Positions 27,528 through 39,479 of a DNA stretch of 64,000 bases are shown here, piece by piece. This stretch comes from Rhodococcus sp. WMMA185 (lineage in GTDB: Bacteria > Actinomycetota > Actinomycetes > Mycobacteriales > Mycobacteriaceae): contig NZ_CP017014.1 in assembly GCF_001767395.1 (NCBI RefSeq), positions 3,046,501 through 3,110,500 of the forward strand. Direction: 5' to 3'. The stretch's first letter is position 1; every line of letters starts with the position of its first letter. The notes below the pieces were generated by a model, which was not told the origin of the DNA, did not search any database, and saw only the letters and a program-made list of their open reading frames with translations. The translations under genes and the position numbers were made by a program.

Positions 27528-28445
27528 TCAGATGTCCGGTCGTGTCGAGGGCAGCATCGACAGGAACGGGGCCTCTATTCCCTCGTTCTCGAACGCCGTG
27601 AGCGCTGCCCGGGTGAGTGCACGCTGCACCGCCCACTGACGGCCGGGCTTCACCCGTGCGGTGATGCGCAATGTGACCGATGCAGCTGTCACGGAGTTCA
27701 CGCCCAGCAGTTCGGGCGGATCGAGAATGTCGTCCGCGATCGCGGCATCTTCGGCGGCCTCGAGGACGGCGGCCAGTGCCACTTCGCAGGCACGGTGCAC
27801 GTTCGCCGAGTGCGAGATCGGCAGATCGACCACCGCAACCGCGTGCCCCTGGCTCATGTTGCCCACGCGCAAGATCTCGCCGTTGCGGCAGTACCACAAC
27901 GTCCCGTTGATATCGCGAATCGTGGTCACGCGTAGACCGACCGATTCCACCGTGCCGGTCGCCTCACCGAGATCGACCACGTCCCCGACGCCGTATTGAT
28001 CCTCGAGGAGCATGAAGATGCCGGAAAGGAAGTCCCGAACGAGATTCTGAGCACCGAATCCCAGTGCAACGCCGACAACCCCCGCGGAGGCGATGAACGG
28101 GGTGACGTTGACCCCGAGGATCTCGAGGATCTGCAATATCGCCCAGACGAGCATCACAATCGAGACGGTGGATTTGAGAACCGAGCCGATCGTCGTCGCG
28201 CGCTGGGCACGGCGTTCGTTGACGATGCCTTCTTTGACCCCGCGTGGCGCGCGATCACGTAGTGGTTTCAGCAAGGCGGGGGTGTCCGACGGAGCCCGCT
28301 TGCGTGTCATGCGGTCGATGAACCGATGCAGTATGAAGCGGAGAACGAACGCCAACAACACATAGATCGCGATCTGCATCGGCCTGTGAATGAGCCAGTC
28401 ACGGCTTGTTTCGGTCAGTTCGAAGGCTTGCAGCGAAGAATACAT
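27528..28445 (-). CDS. small-conductance mechanosensitive channel, MscS family
   Basis: A 305-residue membrane protein, three TM helices then the MscS pore/beta domain (VVGVALGFGAQNLVRDF, EDQYGVGDVVDLG, VGLRVTTIRD, NGEILRVGNMS). It opens on membrane tension to release osmolytes. ATG 28445 (MYSSLQAF) is chosen; the frame is open 31 codons further with no homology. It lies divergently from prrA. Confidence 0.85.
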   Translation of the reverse strand: MYSSLQAFELTETSRDWLIHRPMQIAIYVLLAFVLRFILHRFIDRMTRKRAPSDTPALLKPLRDRAPRGVKEGIVNERRAQRATTIGSVLKSTVSIVMLVWAILQILEILGVNVTPFIASAGVVGVALGFGAQNLVRDFLSGIFMLLEDQYGVGDVVDLGEATGTVESVGLRVTTIRDINGTLWYCRNGEILRVGNMSQGHAVAVVDLPISHSANVHRACEVALAAVLEAAEDAAIADDILDPPELLGVNSVTAASVTLRITARVKPGRQWAVQRALTRAALTAFENEGIEAPFLSMLPSTRPDI

Positions 28446-28547
28446 CCCGGGCAAGTATACGGACGGGACCGAACATCCCAGGTTGGTTGCGCTTCGTAGG
28501 GTGGCCATCCGCGCACCCGATGGTCGTTCCCACGGCACAATGCAAGG

Positions 28548-29261
28548 GTGACCATCAGCGACTCAGCCACCGTCCTCGTGGTCGACGACGACGAGGATGT
28601 GCGGACATCCCTCGAACGCGGCCTTCGCTTGTCCGGATTCACCGTTCTCACGGCGGTCGACGGAGCGGACGCCCTGCGAGTAGTCAACGAACAGCGACCC
28701 CACGCGATGGTGCTGGACATGAACATGCCGGTCATCGACGGTACGGGCGTCGTGACGGCGTTGCGCGCGATGAACAATGACATCCCCATCTGCGTGCTCA
28801 GTGCACGCGACACCGTCGACGACCGCATCTCAGGTCTCGAGTCGGGGGCCGACGACTATCTGGTCAAGCCTTTCGTTCTCGCCGAGTTGGTCGCGAGAAT
28901 CCGCGCGATGCTGCGCCGGCCCGGAACCACAGCGGCGCCCAGCGACTCACCTGCACCTCCACCGATCCGCATCGGCGCACTCGAAATCCACCTGTCTGCA
29001 CGCAGGGTCTTCATGGCAGGCGAGGAAATCACACTGACCAAGAGGGAGTTCGAGCTACTCGAAGTCCTCGCCCGCAACGTCGGCATCGTCCTGAGCCGTG
29101 AGCGCCTCCTGGAACTGGTATGGGGCTACGACTTCGTTGCCGACACCAACGTGGTGGACGTCTTCGTCGGCTACCTCCGACGCAAGTTCGAAGTCGGCGA
29201 TCAGCCGCGCATCCTCCACACGGTCCGGGGCGTAGGGTTCGTGCTGCGGGAACCGTCGTGA
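28548..29261 (+). CDS. prrA: OmpR-type response regulator PrrA
   Basis: A 237-residue regulator. The receiver domain has VVDDDEDV, the phospho-acceptor Asp in VLDMNMP, and SARDTVDDR and YLVKPF. The C-terminal winged helix contains [13 protein letters not shown] and the recognition region [13 protein letters not shown]. It is nearly collinear with mycobacterial PrrA (Rv0903c) and is followed by its kinase with a 4-bp overlap. GTG 28548 follows CACAAT by 7 nt, suggesting a leaderless transcript. PrrAB is essential or important in mycobacteria under nitrogen limitation and in infection. Confidence 0.9.
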   Translation: MTISDSATVLVVDDDEDVRTSLERGLRLSGFTVLTAVDGADALRVVNEQRPHAMVLDMNMPVIDGTGVVTALRAMNNDIPICVLSARDTVDDRISGLESGADDYLVKPFVLAELVARIRAMLRRPGTTAAPSDSPAPPPIRIGALEIHLSARRVFMAGEEITLTKREFELLEVLARNVGIVLSRERLLELVWGYDFVADTNVVDVFVGYLRRKFEVGDQPRILHTVRGVGFVLREPS

Positions 29262-30613
29262 AGCGCTCCTTCTCGCTACGCACCCGCGTGGCGGCCGCCA
29301 CTGCACTCGGAGCAACGATCATCGTGGTGGCGCTGGGGGTCCTGGTGTCGCTGGCGATCAACCGCAACAACCTCTCGCAACTCGACCGGCGGCTGGAATC
29401 GGCGTCGGATGTACTGGTCCCCAATGCGGCCACCGCCGGACTATTCCTCGGCGCGATAGGTGACTACGGCGCGTTCGCCATCACCATCCGTTCAGGCAGC
29501 GGCGACACCGTGCTCGTCAGCACTCCCACACAGCTACCCGAACTCGACCCCGGATGGCAGACGGTCGAGGTGAACGGCACGAAGTACCGGGCGTTCACCG
29601 CGACCGTGCCGATCCTCGACACCCGCATTTCGTTGGCCGTTCCGTACTCGGAGGCCCAAGACATCACCTCCGAACAGCAACGCCAAGTCGCCCTCGTCGG
29701 CGTTCTGGCGATCGCCGCGGCGAGCAGTCTCGGATGGTTGTTCGGCGGGCGTGCGGTGCGTCCGCTCGAGGACCTGACGGGCCGCATCGTGCGCCGCGAA
29801 CCCGAACTGACACCTGCCTCGTCCGGTGTCCGGGAGGCGGATGAGCTCGCCGCGGCCGCCGAATCGATGCTGAGGGACGTCGCCGACGCGCAGCAAGCGA
29901 CTACCGCCGCTTTGTCGGTTGCGCGCGACTTCGCGGCCGTGTCCGCACATGAGCTTCGAACGCCGCTCACCGCCATGCGTACCGACCTCGAGGTCCTCAC
30001 CACTCACGAGTTGACGCCCTCGCAGCGGGACGAGATCCTCCGAGACGTGGCGCGCGCGCAAGACCGGGTGGAATCGACACTGTCGGATCTCGAGCGGCTG
30101 GCCCGCGGCGAACTGTCCACCGACCAGGACTTCGCGAACTGCGACCTGGTCGACATCGGCGACCTCGCGGCCGAAGACGCCATGCGACACCACCCCGGGC
30201 TACAGGTGACGGTGGACGCACCCCCGATCACGGTGCGCGGAATGCCCGGCGGCCTTCGCCTGATTCTGGACAACGCCATCAAGAACGCCGTCCGGCACGG
30301 CGGCGCCAGCACGGTGAAGATCACGGTGCGCGGCTCGAGCAGGGGGGCCACACTCATCGTCGACGACAACGGCTCGGGTGTACCCGAACCCGAACGGGTA
30401 GCTGTCTTCGAACGGTTCCACCGAGGCTCCAACGCCACCACAAGCGGGTCCGGGCTGGGCTTGGCGCTCGTCGCCCAGCAGGCTGCCCTACACAACGGCA
30501 GTGCTTTCTTGGAGACCAGCCCGCTCGGCGGCGCTCGACTGGTCGTCGAACTTCACACCGGTCCGGCGCTGACGATACGAAACGAAGAAGACCCTGCCTC
30601 ACCAGAGAGGTGA
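29258..30613 (+). CDS. prrB: sensor histidine kinase PrrB
   Basis: A 451-residue kinase. Two TM helices flank a periplasmic region (~residues 35-140), then a HAMP linker, the H-box [13 protein letters not shown]-box [12 protein letters not shown]1 DDNGSGVP and G2 [12 protein letters not shown] 29258 overlaps the prrA stop (GTGA). The last ten codons ([10 protein letters not shown]) are inside a terminator stem, so translation to the end may affect that hairpin. Confidence 0.9.
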   Translation: MKRSFSLRTRVAAATALGATIIVVALGVLVSLAINRNNLSQLDRRLESASDVLVPNAATAGLFLGAIGDYGAFAITIRSGSGDTVLVSTPTQLPELDPGWQTVEVNGTKYRAFTATVPILDTRISLAVPYSEAQDITSEQQRQVALVGVLAIAAASSLGWLFGGRAVRPLEDLTGRIVRREPELTPASSGVREADELAAAAESMLRDVADAQQATTAALSVARDFAAVSAHELRTPLTAMRTDLEVLTTHELTPSQRDEILRDVARAQDRVESTLSDLERLARGELSTDQDFANCDLVDIGDLAAEDAMRHHPGLQVTVDAPPITVRGMPGGLRLILDNAIKNAVRHGGASTVKITVRGSSRGATLIVDDNGSGVPEPERVAVFERFHRGSNATTSGSGLGLALVAQQAALHNGSAFLETSPLGGARLVVELHTGPALTIRNEEDPASPER

Positions 30614-30627
30614 GGCAGGGTCTTCTT
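30585..30627. terminator. perfect 19-bp hairpin terminator overlapping the prrB 3' end
   Basis: AAGAAGACCCTGCCTCACC pairs fully with GGTGAGGCAGGGTCTTCTT over an AGAGA loop. Ends in A-rich/T-rich arms on both strands, so it can stop prrB and the convergent FKBP gene. The prrB stop codon lies in the right arm. A 13-bp direct repeat (TTGCAGAAAGTTC) follows on the plus strand. Confidence 0.85.
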
Positions 30628-30651
30628 GCAGAAAGTTCCTTGCAGAAAGTT

Positions 30652-31014
30652 CTATGCCCTCGCGTCCAGAAGGTCGATCACGAACACCAGGGTCTTGCCG
30701 GACAGTTGATGGCCGGCGCCGGCGGGACCGTAGGCCAGTTCCGGCGGGATGGTGAGCTGGCGACGTCCGCCCACCTTCATACCGGGAATTCCGTCCTGCC
30801 ATCCCTTGATGAGCCCGCGAAGTGGGAACTGGATCGACTCTCCGCGGTTCCAGGAAGAGTCGAACTCCTCACCGGACTCGAAATCGACGCCGACGTAGTG
30901 GACTTCGACAGTGCCCCCCGGAACAGCCTCCGCACCTTCACCAACCACCAGGTCTTTGATGGTCAGGTCGGTCGGTGGGGGCCCCTCTTGAAAATCGATC
31001 TCGGGCTTGCTCAT
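30652..31014 (-). CDS. FKBP-type peptidyl-prolyl isomerase
   Basis: A 120-residue single-domain FKBP. GGTVEVHYVGV, EEFDSSWNRG, VIKGW-like LIKGWQDG and IPPELAYG are the family signature residues around the active site. It has no signal peptide, so it acts in the cytosol, speeding proline isomerisation in protein folding. It is immediately downstream of gltA (47 nt), probably co-transcribed. Confidence 0.88.
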   Translation of the reverse strand: MSKPEIDFQEGPPPTDLTIKDLVVGEGAEAVPGGTVEVHYVGVDFESGEEFDSSWNRGESIQFPLRGLIKGWQDGIPGMKVGGRRQLTIPPELAYGPAGAGHQLSGKTLVFVIDLLDARA

Positions 31015-31061
31015 GTGTGCTCCTTGGTCAGGGCGATGATGTTCGGCACGTTGGCTCGCGA

Positions 31062-32357
<1,296 letters not shown>

Positions 32358-32784
32358 GAAGCATCCCTCTCAAGCTCAAACCAATGAGTAACAACTTCAT
32401 TCAGGTAGAAACTAGTCGCTCCACGGCCCGCGCGCCGAGGGAGGGTCTGCCCGGAGCGTGCGAGCGGGCTCGTTCGCCCGACGCGCGACGACCACGAAGA
32501 ATGCGCCCAGCGGGTGTTCGAACGGCGTCCGAATTGCTCGCGTGACACGAGAACGCACACGAACGCGGCCTGCTGCAAGAGACTGCGCGGGGCTTGTCAC
32601 CTGCACCGATACCGGCCGGCGGGCACAGGACGCACATCGGGCCTCCACGTGGCGGGCCCTGACGAGCCGACATTTCCTCGACCCCGCCAGCACCGAAGAA
32701 GAGCCCCGAGGAACCCGTCGGCCCCGCCGCAACCGGCCACTTCTCGTCCCACCAGGTGGGCACCCACAGCCCGAACGCCACCGC
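32358..32784. other. 427-bp gap upstream of gltA without a recognised gene
   Basis: The left ~60 bp (minus strand) carry the gltA ribosome site and probably its promoter. The rest has only short Arg-rich open frames with no coding look and no clear hairpin or repeat. Confidence 0.6.
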
Positions 32785-33747
32785 TCAACGACCCATTGCG
32801 GCCATGCCCCAGCGCCCGGTCCACTTCTGCCCCGGGTCGAGCACGAGTAGATCGATACCGGAATTGAAGGCATCGGGCGGACACGTCATGGGTTCGAGCG
32901 CCAGCGCTCGCCCTCGGCCGGGGTACGGCCTACCCGCGTCGGGGTCGGCAACGAACGCCTGCAGCCAACCGAATTCACGGGCTGCCCACAGAACGGTTCC
33001 GGAGCCGTCGGGTGCGCGCAATTCGTGCCGAGACCTGCCGTCCACATCGACGTCGAGCGCGCTGAACGGGGTATCGAGGGCCACGCTCTTGAGCTTGCGC
33101 GGACTCGTGAAGTCGTAGTAGGTACCTGCCACGGGTTGCGATCCTCCGTTCGGGAGCATGCGTTCATCGAGCGGCACCCGGGTGCCGGCGGACAACCGGA
33201 GAGTGCATTCGTCGAGGGGGAAGTCGCCCACCCGGACGAATGAGTGAAACCCCATCCCGAACGGAGCCGGGATGGCGCCGGTGTTGGTCGCGGTATGCGT
33301 CACAGTAAGTCCGTCGTAATCAAGGGCATAGTCGACGGTCAGCCTGACCGGGTACGGCCACCCCTTGTGGAGGCGGACGTCGATCGCCAATTCGATCCGG
33401 TCGTCGGCGTGGTTCACGACGCTCCAATCCGTGAACCGGACAAATCCGTGGATCGCATTGTCGAACCCAGGTTCGGTGATCTCTAGCTGATGTTCGATCC
33501 CGTCGAAAGTGAAACGGCCATTTCGGATCCGGTTGGGCCACGGCGCCAGTATCAACCCGGCCGACAGCGGTGGGCGCGTCCCGATCTCCCACGTCTCGCT
33601 GAGTGCCATCGGCCCCTCGGGGCAGTCGAGTTCGAGTTGCCGGAGCCCGGCCCCCTTTACTGCGATGTCTGCCCGATAGCCGCCTCCCCGGATCTCGAAG
33701 GCCGCCGCGGCAGGACTGTCCGGCCTCGGCAACTTCGCTATTCCCAT
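32785..33747 (-). CDS. aldose 1-epimerase (mutarotase) family protein
   Basis: A 320-residue beta-sandwich protein. LILAPWPNRIRNGRF carries the usual PxPNRI loop, and the catalytic histidines lie in NAIHGFVRF and GFHSF. Glutamate near the C-terminus is in LALEPMTCPPDAFN. It interconverts alpha and beta anomers of aldoses or acts on a related sugar. Start ATG 33747; the frame stays open upstream opposite the MFS gene but without homology. Confidence 0.85.
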   Translation of the reverse strand: MGIAKLPRPDSPAAAAFEIRGGGYRADIAVKGAGLRQLELDCPEGPMALSETWEIGTRPPLSAGLILAPWPNRIRNGRFTFDGIEHQLEITEPGFDNAIHGFVRFTDWSVVNHADDRIELAIDVRLHKGWPYPVRLTVDYALDYDGLTVTHTATNTGAIPAPFGMGFHSFVRVGDFPLDECTLRLSAGTRVPLDERMLPNGGSQPVAGTYYDFTSPRKLKSVALDTPFSALDVDVDGRSRHELRAPDGSGTVLWAAREFGWLQAFVADPDAGRPYPGRGRALALEPMTCPPDAFNSGIDLLVLDPGQKWTGRWGMAAMGR

Positions 33748-33788
33748 GCAGTTCAGTGTGCACGAAATATGTGATGGCGCACAGGAAC

Positions 33789-35048
33789 CTAACGGCTGAC
33801 CCGGTAGCGCATCAGTGCGGGGAATGCGGCCGCCGCAATCACCACCCCGATCACGACGAGCACGCCACCACCCGCGGCGGCGACACTCGTTCCGACCGCT
33901 GCCGCCGCAGCGCCGTGCAACACGTCGCCGATTCGGGGCCCACCCGCGACCACGACGATGAAGACACCCTGTAGCCGTCCACGCATCTCGTCCGTGGCGA
34001 CCGCTTGCAGCATCGCGCTCCGGAACGCGGCAGAAATCATGTCGACAGCACCTCCGAACGCGAGAAACGCCAGAGCCGCCCACAACAGGATCGGACTGTC
34101 TCCCGGGGCCGCGACCCCCACGACCACTCCGAACCCGACCATTGCCAGACCCCACAAGACGATGCACACAACCACGGCACGACCTTGACGATGGACTCTG
34201 GGCAACCACCCGGAGAACACTCCACCGACCACGGCACCGGCGGACATTGCTGCGAACAGTAGGCCGAGCGCGAAGCCACCGGTGGCCGGGTCGCCGAACG
34301 TATCGTTCGCGATCTGTGGAAACAACGCTCGCGGCATACCGAACACCATCGCGATGATGTCGACGACGAACGAAGCGAGCAGCACCTTCTGCGTCGCGAG
34401 GTAGGCGAAGCCGTCGAACACCTCGCGAAGCCCAGCTCGCCGCGAGTGGCCCGTCGGCGGAATCGGGGGAAGGCGCAGCACCGCCCACAGTGTGGCGAGC
34501 AGGGCAATGGAATCGACCAGATACAGCGTCGGCAACCCGACCGTCGGGATCATCACCCCGGCCAGCAGCGGCCCGGCGATGGCACCGAATTGCACCACCG
34601 TCATGTTCAGCGAGTTGGCTGCGGCCAACTGCTTCACCGGGATCAGTCGCGGGATGATGGCGCTGCGCGTGGGCTGGTTCACGGCGAAGAAAGCTTGTTG
34701 CACCGCAAGCAATCCGAAGACCAACCAGACATTGTTCATACCCAGCGCGGCCTGAATCCAGAACAGCACCGAGGTGAGACCGAGCCCGACCGTCGTCAAC
34801 GTCAGCAGTGTGCGGCGGTCCATGACATCGGCCAATGCGCCGCCCCACAACCCGAACACGAGCAGCGGCGCCAGCGCGAACACGCCCGTCAGACCCACGT
34901 ACGCCGAACTGCGGGTGATTTCGTACACCTGCTGCGGCACGGCGACGATACTGAGTTGCCCACCGATGACGGTGACGATTCCGGTCAGCCACAACCGACG
35001 GTAATCACGGTTTTGGAGAGGAGTCGTGTCCGCCAGTATCCGGTTCAC
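33789..35048 (-). CDS. MFS efflux transporter (EntS/MFS_3 type)
   Basis: A 419-residue protein with about 12 hydrophobic segments and the loop LADVMDRRTLL of the MFS motif A. The enterobactin-exporter-like MFS_3 family is the closest. GTG 35048 overlaps the pdxH stop by 4 bp (GTGA), so the gene is translationally coupled to pdxH. A TTG further upstream at 35072 is less likely. Substrate is unknown. Confidence 0.82.
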   Translation of the reverse strand: MNRILADTTPLQNRDYRRLWLTGIVTVIGGQLSIVAVPQQVYEITRSSAYVGLTGVFALAPLLVFGLWGGALADVMDRRTLLTLTTVGLGLTSVLFWIQAALGMNNVWLVFGLLAVQQAFFAVNQPTRSAIIPRLIPVKQLAAANSLNMTVVQFGAIAGPLLAGVMIPTVGLPTLYLVDSIALLATLWAVLRLPPIPPTGHSRRAGLREVFDGFAYLATQKVLLASFVVDIIAMVFGMPRALFPQIANDTFGDPATGGFALGLLFAAMSAGAVVGGVFSGWLPRVHRQGRAVVVCIVLWGLAMVGFGVVVGVAAPGDSPILLWAALAFLAFGGAVDMISAAFRSAMLQAVATDEMRGRLQGVFIVVVAGGPRIGDVLHGAAAAAVGTSVAAAGGGVLVVIGVVIAAAAFPALMRYRVSR

Positions 35049-35749
35049 GGTTGCAGGCGCTCGACGATCCAACCGTCATCATCGGCCCGCGAGGTCCGGA
35101 TGCGATTGTGCATCCGGTTGGCACGACCCTGCCAGAACTCGACGACCTCAGGTTTGATCAGGATGCCACCCCAGTTCGGCCGCACGGGGATGTCGACATC
35201 GACACCGAACCGCTCGGCCACATCGCGTAGTGCCTTGTCCAGTTCGGCCCGCGAGCCGATCGGCTGCGACTGTTCGGAGGCCCACGCGCCCAAGCGGGAT
35301 CCGCGGGGCCTGCTGTGCCAGTATTCGTCCGTGACCTCGGCGCTGACTCGCTCGACGGGACCACGGACGGTGATCTGCCGCGCGATCGGTACCCACGGGA
35401 ACGTCGCAGATGCGTAGGGCACGGCCGCTAGCTGACGGGCCTTGTCCGATGCGTAGTTGGTGAAGAACAGCACACCATCGGCGCTCAGTCCCTTGCAGAG
35501 GACCGTGCGAGTACACGGATGCCCCTGCGCGTCGACGGTCCCGAGCGTCATCGCGTTGGGTTCGGGTATCCCGGCCTCGACGGCCGTCTCCATCCAGTGG
35601 CGCATCAGCGGCAGCCAGCCGTCACTCAACTCGTCGACGTCGAGATCAGACTCGTCGTACCGTCCACCGAGGCCCTGATACCCGTAGGCAATGCGCATGG
35701 CGGCTAGGTCCTTGTCCACCGGTTTCGGCGGCTGAGCATCTGAAGACAC
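35045..35749 (-). CDS. pdxH: pyridoxamine 5'-phosphate oxidase
   Basis: A 234-residue FMN enzyme: RTVLCKGLSADGVLFFTNY, ATFPWVPIARQITVRG, SRPRGSRLGAWASEQSQ and EFWQGRANRMHNRI are PdxH landmarks, and the protein ends ERLQP as usual. It converts pyridoxine/pyridoxamine phosphate to PLP, the cofactor of the nearby serC. GTG 35749 follows TAGCGT by 8 nt and has no Shine-Dalgarno, suggesting a leaderless mRNA. It diverges from citA. Confidence 0.88.
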   Translation of the reverse strand: MSSDAQPPKPVDKDLAAMRIAYGYQGLGGRYDESDLDVDELSDGWLPLMRHWMETAVEAGIPEPNAMTLGTVDAQGHPCTRTVLCKGLSADGVLFFTNYASDKARQLAAVPYASATFPWVPIARQITVRGPVERVSAEVTDEYWHSRPRGSRLGAWASEQSQPIGSRAELDKALRDVAERFGVDVDIPVRPNWGGILIKPEVVEFWQGRANRMHNRIRTSRADDDGWIVERLQP

Positions 35750-35986
35750 AGAGAGGAACGCTACTCCCGGGAATGCACTGATCAACTCTTCGGTGACACC
35801 GGCTAGAGTTTTGGTGACCGGACCTGCCTCGGATTGCAGCCGCGACAGCGCGATGCCTGGGTGGAAAGGTCGATTGTCCGGAGGAGAAGTGCCTGCCGAA
35901 CCCGCAGGTGCGCCCGGCGCAATGAGTCGAACACCGAGACAGTGCCGCTCTGACGGGGGCACTCGAACGAGGAGAGTCCACGAGCT

Positions 35987-37117
35987 ATGGCAACCAGCGC
36001 GGCAATACCGGATGATTTCGTCAGCGGACTGGAGGGCGTGATCGCGTTCACCAGCGACATTGCCGAGCCTGACAAGGACGGCGGGGCGCTGCGTTACCGC
36101 GGGGTCGACATCGAAGAGCTCGTCGCAAAGCGCGTCACCTTCGGCAACGTCTGGGCTCTGCTCGTCGACGGACGTTTCGGTGCCGGCCTGCCGCCGGCCG
36201 AACCGTTCCCCTTGCCGGTGCACACCGGCGACGTACGTGTCGACGTCCAGGCCGCGCTCGCGATGCTGGCCCCCATCTGGGGTTACGAACCGCTGCTCGA
36301 CATCGACGACGTCACCGCCCGCGAGAACCTCGCCCGCGCCTCGGTGATGGCTCTGTCCTATGTCGCCCAGTCCGCGCGCGGCATCCACCAGCCCGCTGTC
36401 CCGCAGGCGCGAATCGATCAGTCCGCAACCGTCACCGAGCGGTTCATGGTCCGCTGGAAGGGCGAACCCGACCCCGCCCACGTCGAAGCCATCGACGCCT
36501 ACTGGGTCTCGGCCGCCGAGCACGGAATGAATGCCTCCACCTTCACCGCCCGCGTCATCGCCTCAACCGGCGCCGACGTCGCCGCGTCACTGTCGGGTGC
36601 GATCGGTGCGATGTCGGGCCCACTGCACGGCGGCGCCCCCGCCCGCGTGCTACCCATGATCGAGGAAACCGAAAAATCCGGCGATGCACGCGCAGTGGTC
36701 AAAGGCATCCTCGACCGCAAAGAGAAGCTGATGGGCTTCGGTCACCGCGTGTACCGGGCCGAAGATCCCCGCGCCCGGGTGCTGCGGGCCACGGCCAAAC
36801 GCCTGAACGCGCCCCGCTTCGAGGCGGCCGCCGCGCTCGAGCAGGCAGCCCTCGCCGAACTGCGCGAGCGTCGTCCCGACCGCGCAATCGAGACGAATGT
36901 CGAGTTCTGGGCTGCGGTCATCCTCGACTTCGCCGAGGTACCCGCGCACATGATGCCCGCGATGTTCACCTGTGGCCGCACTGCCGGTTGGTGCGCCCAC
37001 ATCCTTGAACAGAAGCGTCTCGGGAAACTGGTCCGCCCCGCCGCCATCTACACCGGACCCGGACCTCGCTCTGCAGAGTCCGTCGAAGGCTGGGACCAGA
37101 TCACCCACCCCAGCTGA
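35987..37117 (+). CDS. citA: second citrate synthase, CitA-type (Rv0889c-like)
   Basis: A 376-residue citrate synthase, shorter than gltA. ALRYRGVDIEELV, GAMSGPLHGGAPARVL, MGFGHRVYRAEDPRARVL and TNVEFWAAVIL carry the conserved histidine and aspartate/arginine sites. It may also act as a 2-methylcitrate synthase; sequence alone does not decide. AGGAG precedes the ATG by about 14 nt. It sits next to serC with a 35-nt gap. Confidence 0.87.
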   Translation: MATSAAIPDDFVSGLEGVIAFTSDIAEPDKDGGALRYRGVDIEELVAKRVTFGNVWALLVDGRFGAGLPPAEPFPLPVHTGDVRVDVQAALAMLAPIWGYEPLLDIDDVTARENLARASVMALSYVAQSARGIHQPAVPQARIDQSATVTERFMVRWKGEPDPAHVEAIDAYWVSAAEHGMNASTFTARVIASTGADVAASLSGAIGAMSGPLHGGAPARVLPMIEETEKSGDARAVVKGILDRKEKLMGFGHRVYRAEDPRARVLRATAKRLNAPRFEAAAALEQAALAELRERRPDRAIETNVEFWAAVILDFAEVPAHMMPAMFTCGRTAGWCAHILEQKRLGKLVRPAAIYTGPGPRSAESVEGWDQITHPS

Positions 37118-37143
37118 CCGCATCTTCGAATCTCGAGCAATAG

Positions 37144-38341
<1,198 letters not shown>

Positions 38342-38343
38342 TC

Positions 38344-38378
38344 GTCAGTCCCCCGCACTCCCGGTGTGGGGGACTGAC
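38344..38378. terminator. hairpin terminator after serC
   Basis: GTCAGTCCCCC pairs with GGGGGACTGAC, with an inner CAC/GTG. It follows the tandem repeats by a few bases and lies 168 bp before sepH. There is no long T run, as is common in this group. Confidence 0.7.
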
Positions 38379-38545
38379 GGCATTCGGGTGATCCGTCGTG
38401 TCCGGTCGCGAAACGACGAAGCGCGGCGACCGCCTGACCTCGGGTCGCGATATAGTCGCGCGTGTCTTGCTGCACAAGCGGTCACGAATGAATTACAGTT
38501 GGCGCCGGCACAATAATCGCGAGCCGGCGCGATGAGGAGGTCAAC

Positions 38546-39403
38546 GTGCGAGAGCTTCGAGTGATCGGTCTCGAGCCCGATGGTTCGCACGTCGTGTGCG
38601 CTGATGCCAGTACCGGCGAAAGATTCCGGCTTCCAGCCGATGACAAACTCCGCGCCGCATCCAGCGGGGACATCGCTCGACTCGGCCAGATTGAGATTCA
38701 AATGGACAGTCAGCTCAGACCTCGTGAAATTCAGGCCCGCATCCGTGCCGGCGCCTCCGTCGAACAGGTAGCCGAAGAGGCTGGTGTCCCCCTGTCGAAG
38801 GTGGAACGCTTCGCCTATCCGGTTCTGCTCGAACGTTCCCGTGCAGCCGAGATGGCCCAGGGCGGCCACCCGGTGCGTGAGAACGGACCCGCCGTATCCA
38901 CTCTCTCCGAGATCGTGACGCAAGCATTTCGCGCACGCGGCCACAACGTCGAGGAAGCGACGTGGGACGCGTGGCGTGACGAGGACAATCACTGGGTCGC
39001 CCAATTGCAGTGGCAGGCCGGGCGCACCACCAACGCCGCTCACTGGCGCTATCAGCCGGACGCACACGGCGGCACCATCATCGCGCTCGACGACACCGCG
39101 TTCGACCTGATCGACCCTGACTTCGGTCGCCCCCTGCGTGGTTTGGCACCCGTGGCTTCAGATGAGTCGGAACAACTCGAGCTCGCCGAGTTCCCCGCCG
39201 AGGTGCCGGTGCCGTCGATCGAGCGGGAAGAGATCATCGAGGCCGAGGAAGCCGAAGAAGCCGAGGACGATTCCGAATCTTCGGAAGAAGTCGAGGCCCC
39301 CAAGATCGCACCGCACCAGACGAACAACAAGGACAGGCGCGGCAAGCCCGCTCTTCCCTCCTGGGACGATGTCCTCCTTGGTGTGCGCAGCAGCGGACGC
39401 TGA
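38546..39403 (+). CDS. sepH: septation protein SepH
   Basis: A 285-residue protein (DUF3071). The N-terminal domain starts MRELRVIGLEPDGSHVVCAD and includes a helix-turn-helix-like segment (ASVEQVAEEAGVPLSKVERFAYPV). An acidic linker of ~45 residues (EEAEEAEDDSESSEE) leads to a short conserved tail PSWDDVLLGVRS. SepH binds FtsZ and promotes assembly in Streptomyces and mycobacteria. GTG 38546 follows GAGGAGG. Confidence 0.88.
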   Translation: MRELRVIGLEPDGSHVVCADASTGERFRLPADDKLRAASSGDIARLGQIEIQMDSQLRPREIQARIRAGASVEQVAEEAGVPLSKVERFAYPVLLERSRAAEMAQGGHPVRENGPAVSTLSEIVTQAFRARGHNVEEATWDAWRDEDNHWVAQLQWQAGRTTNAAHWRYQPDAHGGTIIALDDTAFDLIDPDFGRPLRGLAPVASDESEQLELAEFPAEVPVPSIEREEIIEAEEAEEAEDDSESSEEVEAPKIAPHQTNNKDRRGKPALPSWDDVLLGVRSSGR

Positions 39404-39479
39404 TCGCCCAGGAAAGTGAACTAGCAACAGTGAGCTAGCGGAGGTTCGTACTCTTTCAGGCAGATACCGGAAGAGGGGG

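Noticed and set aside
32401-32873. Short overlapping open frames in the gltA upstream gap
   Set aside because: Arg-rich in both strands with no ribosome site, homology or codon bias.
34446-35417. A 323-codon plus-strand open frame opposite the MFS and pdxH genes
   Set aside because: Antisense to PdxH motifs, with Gln/Arg/His-rich composition and no domain.
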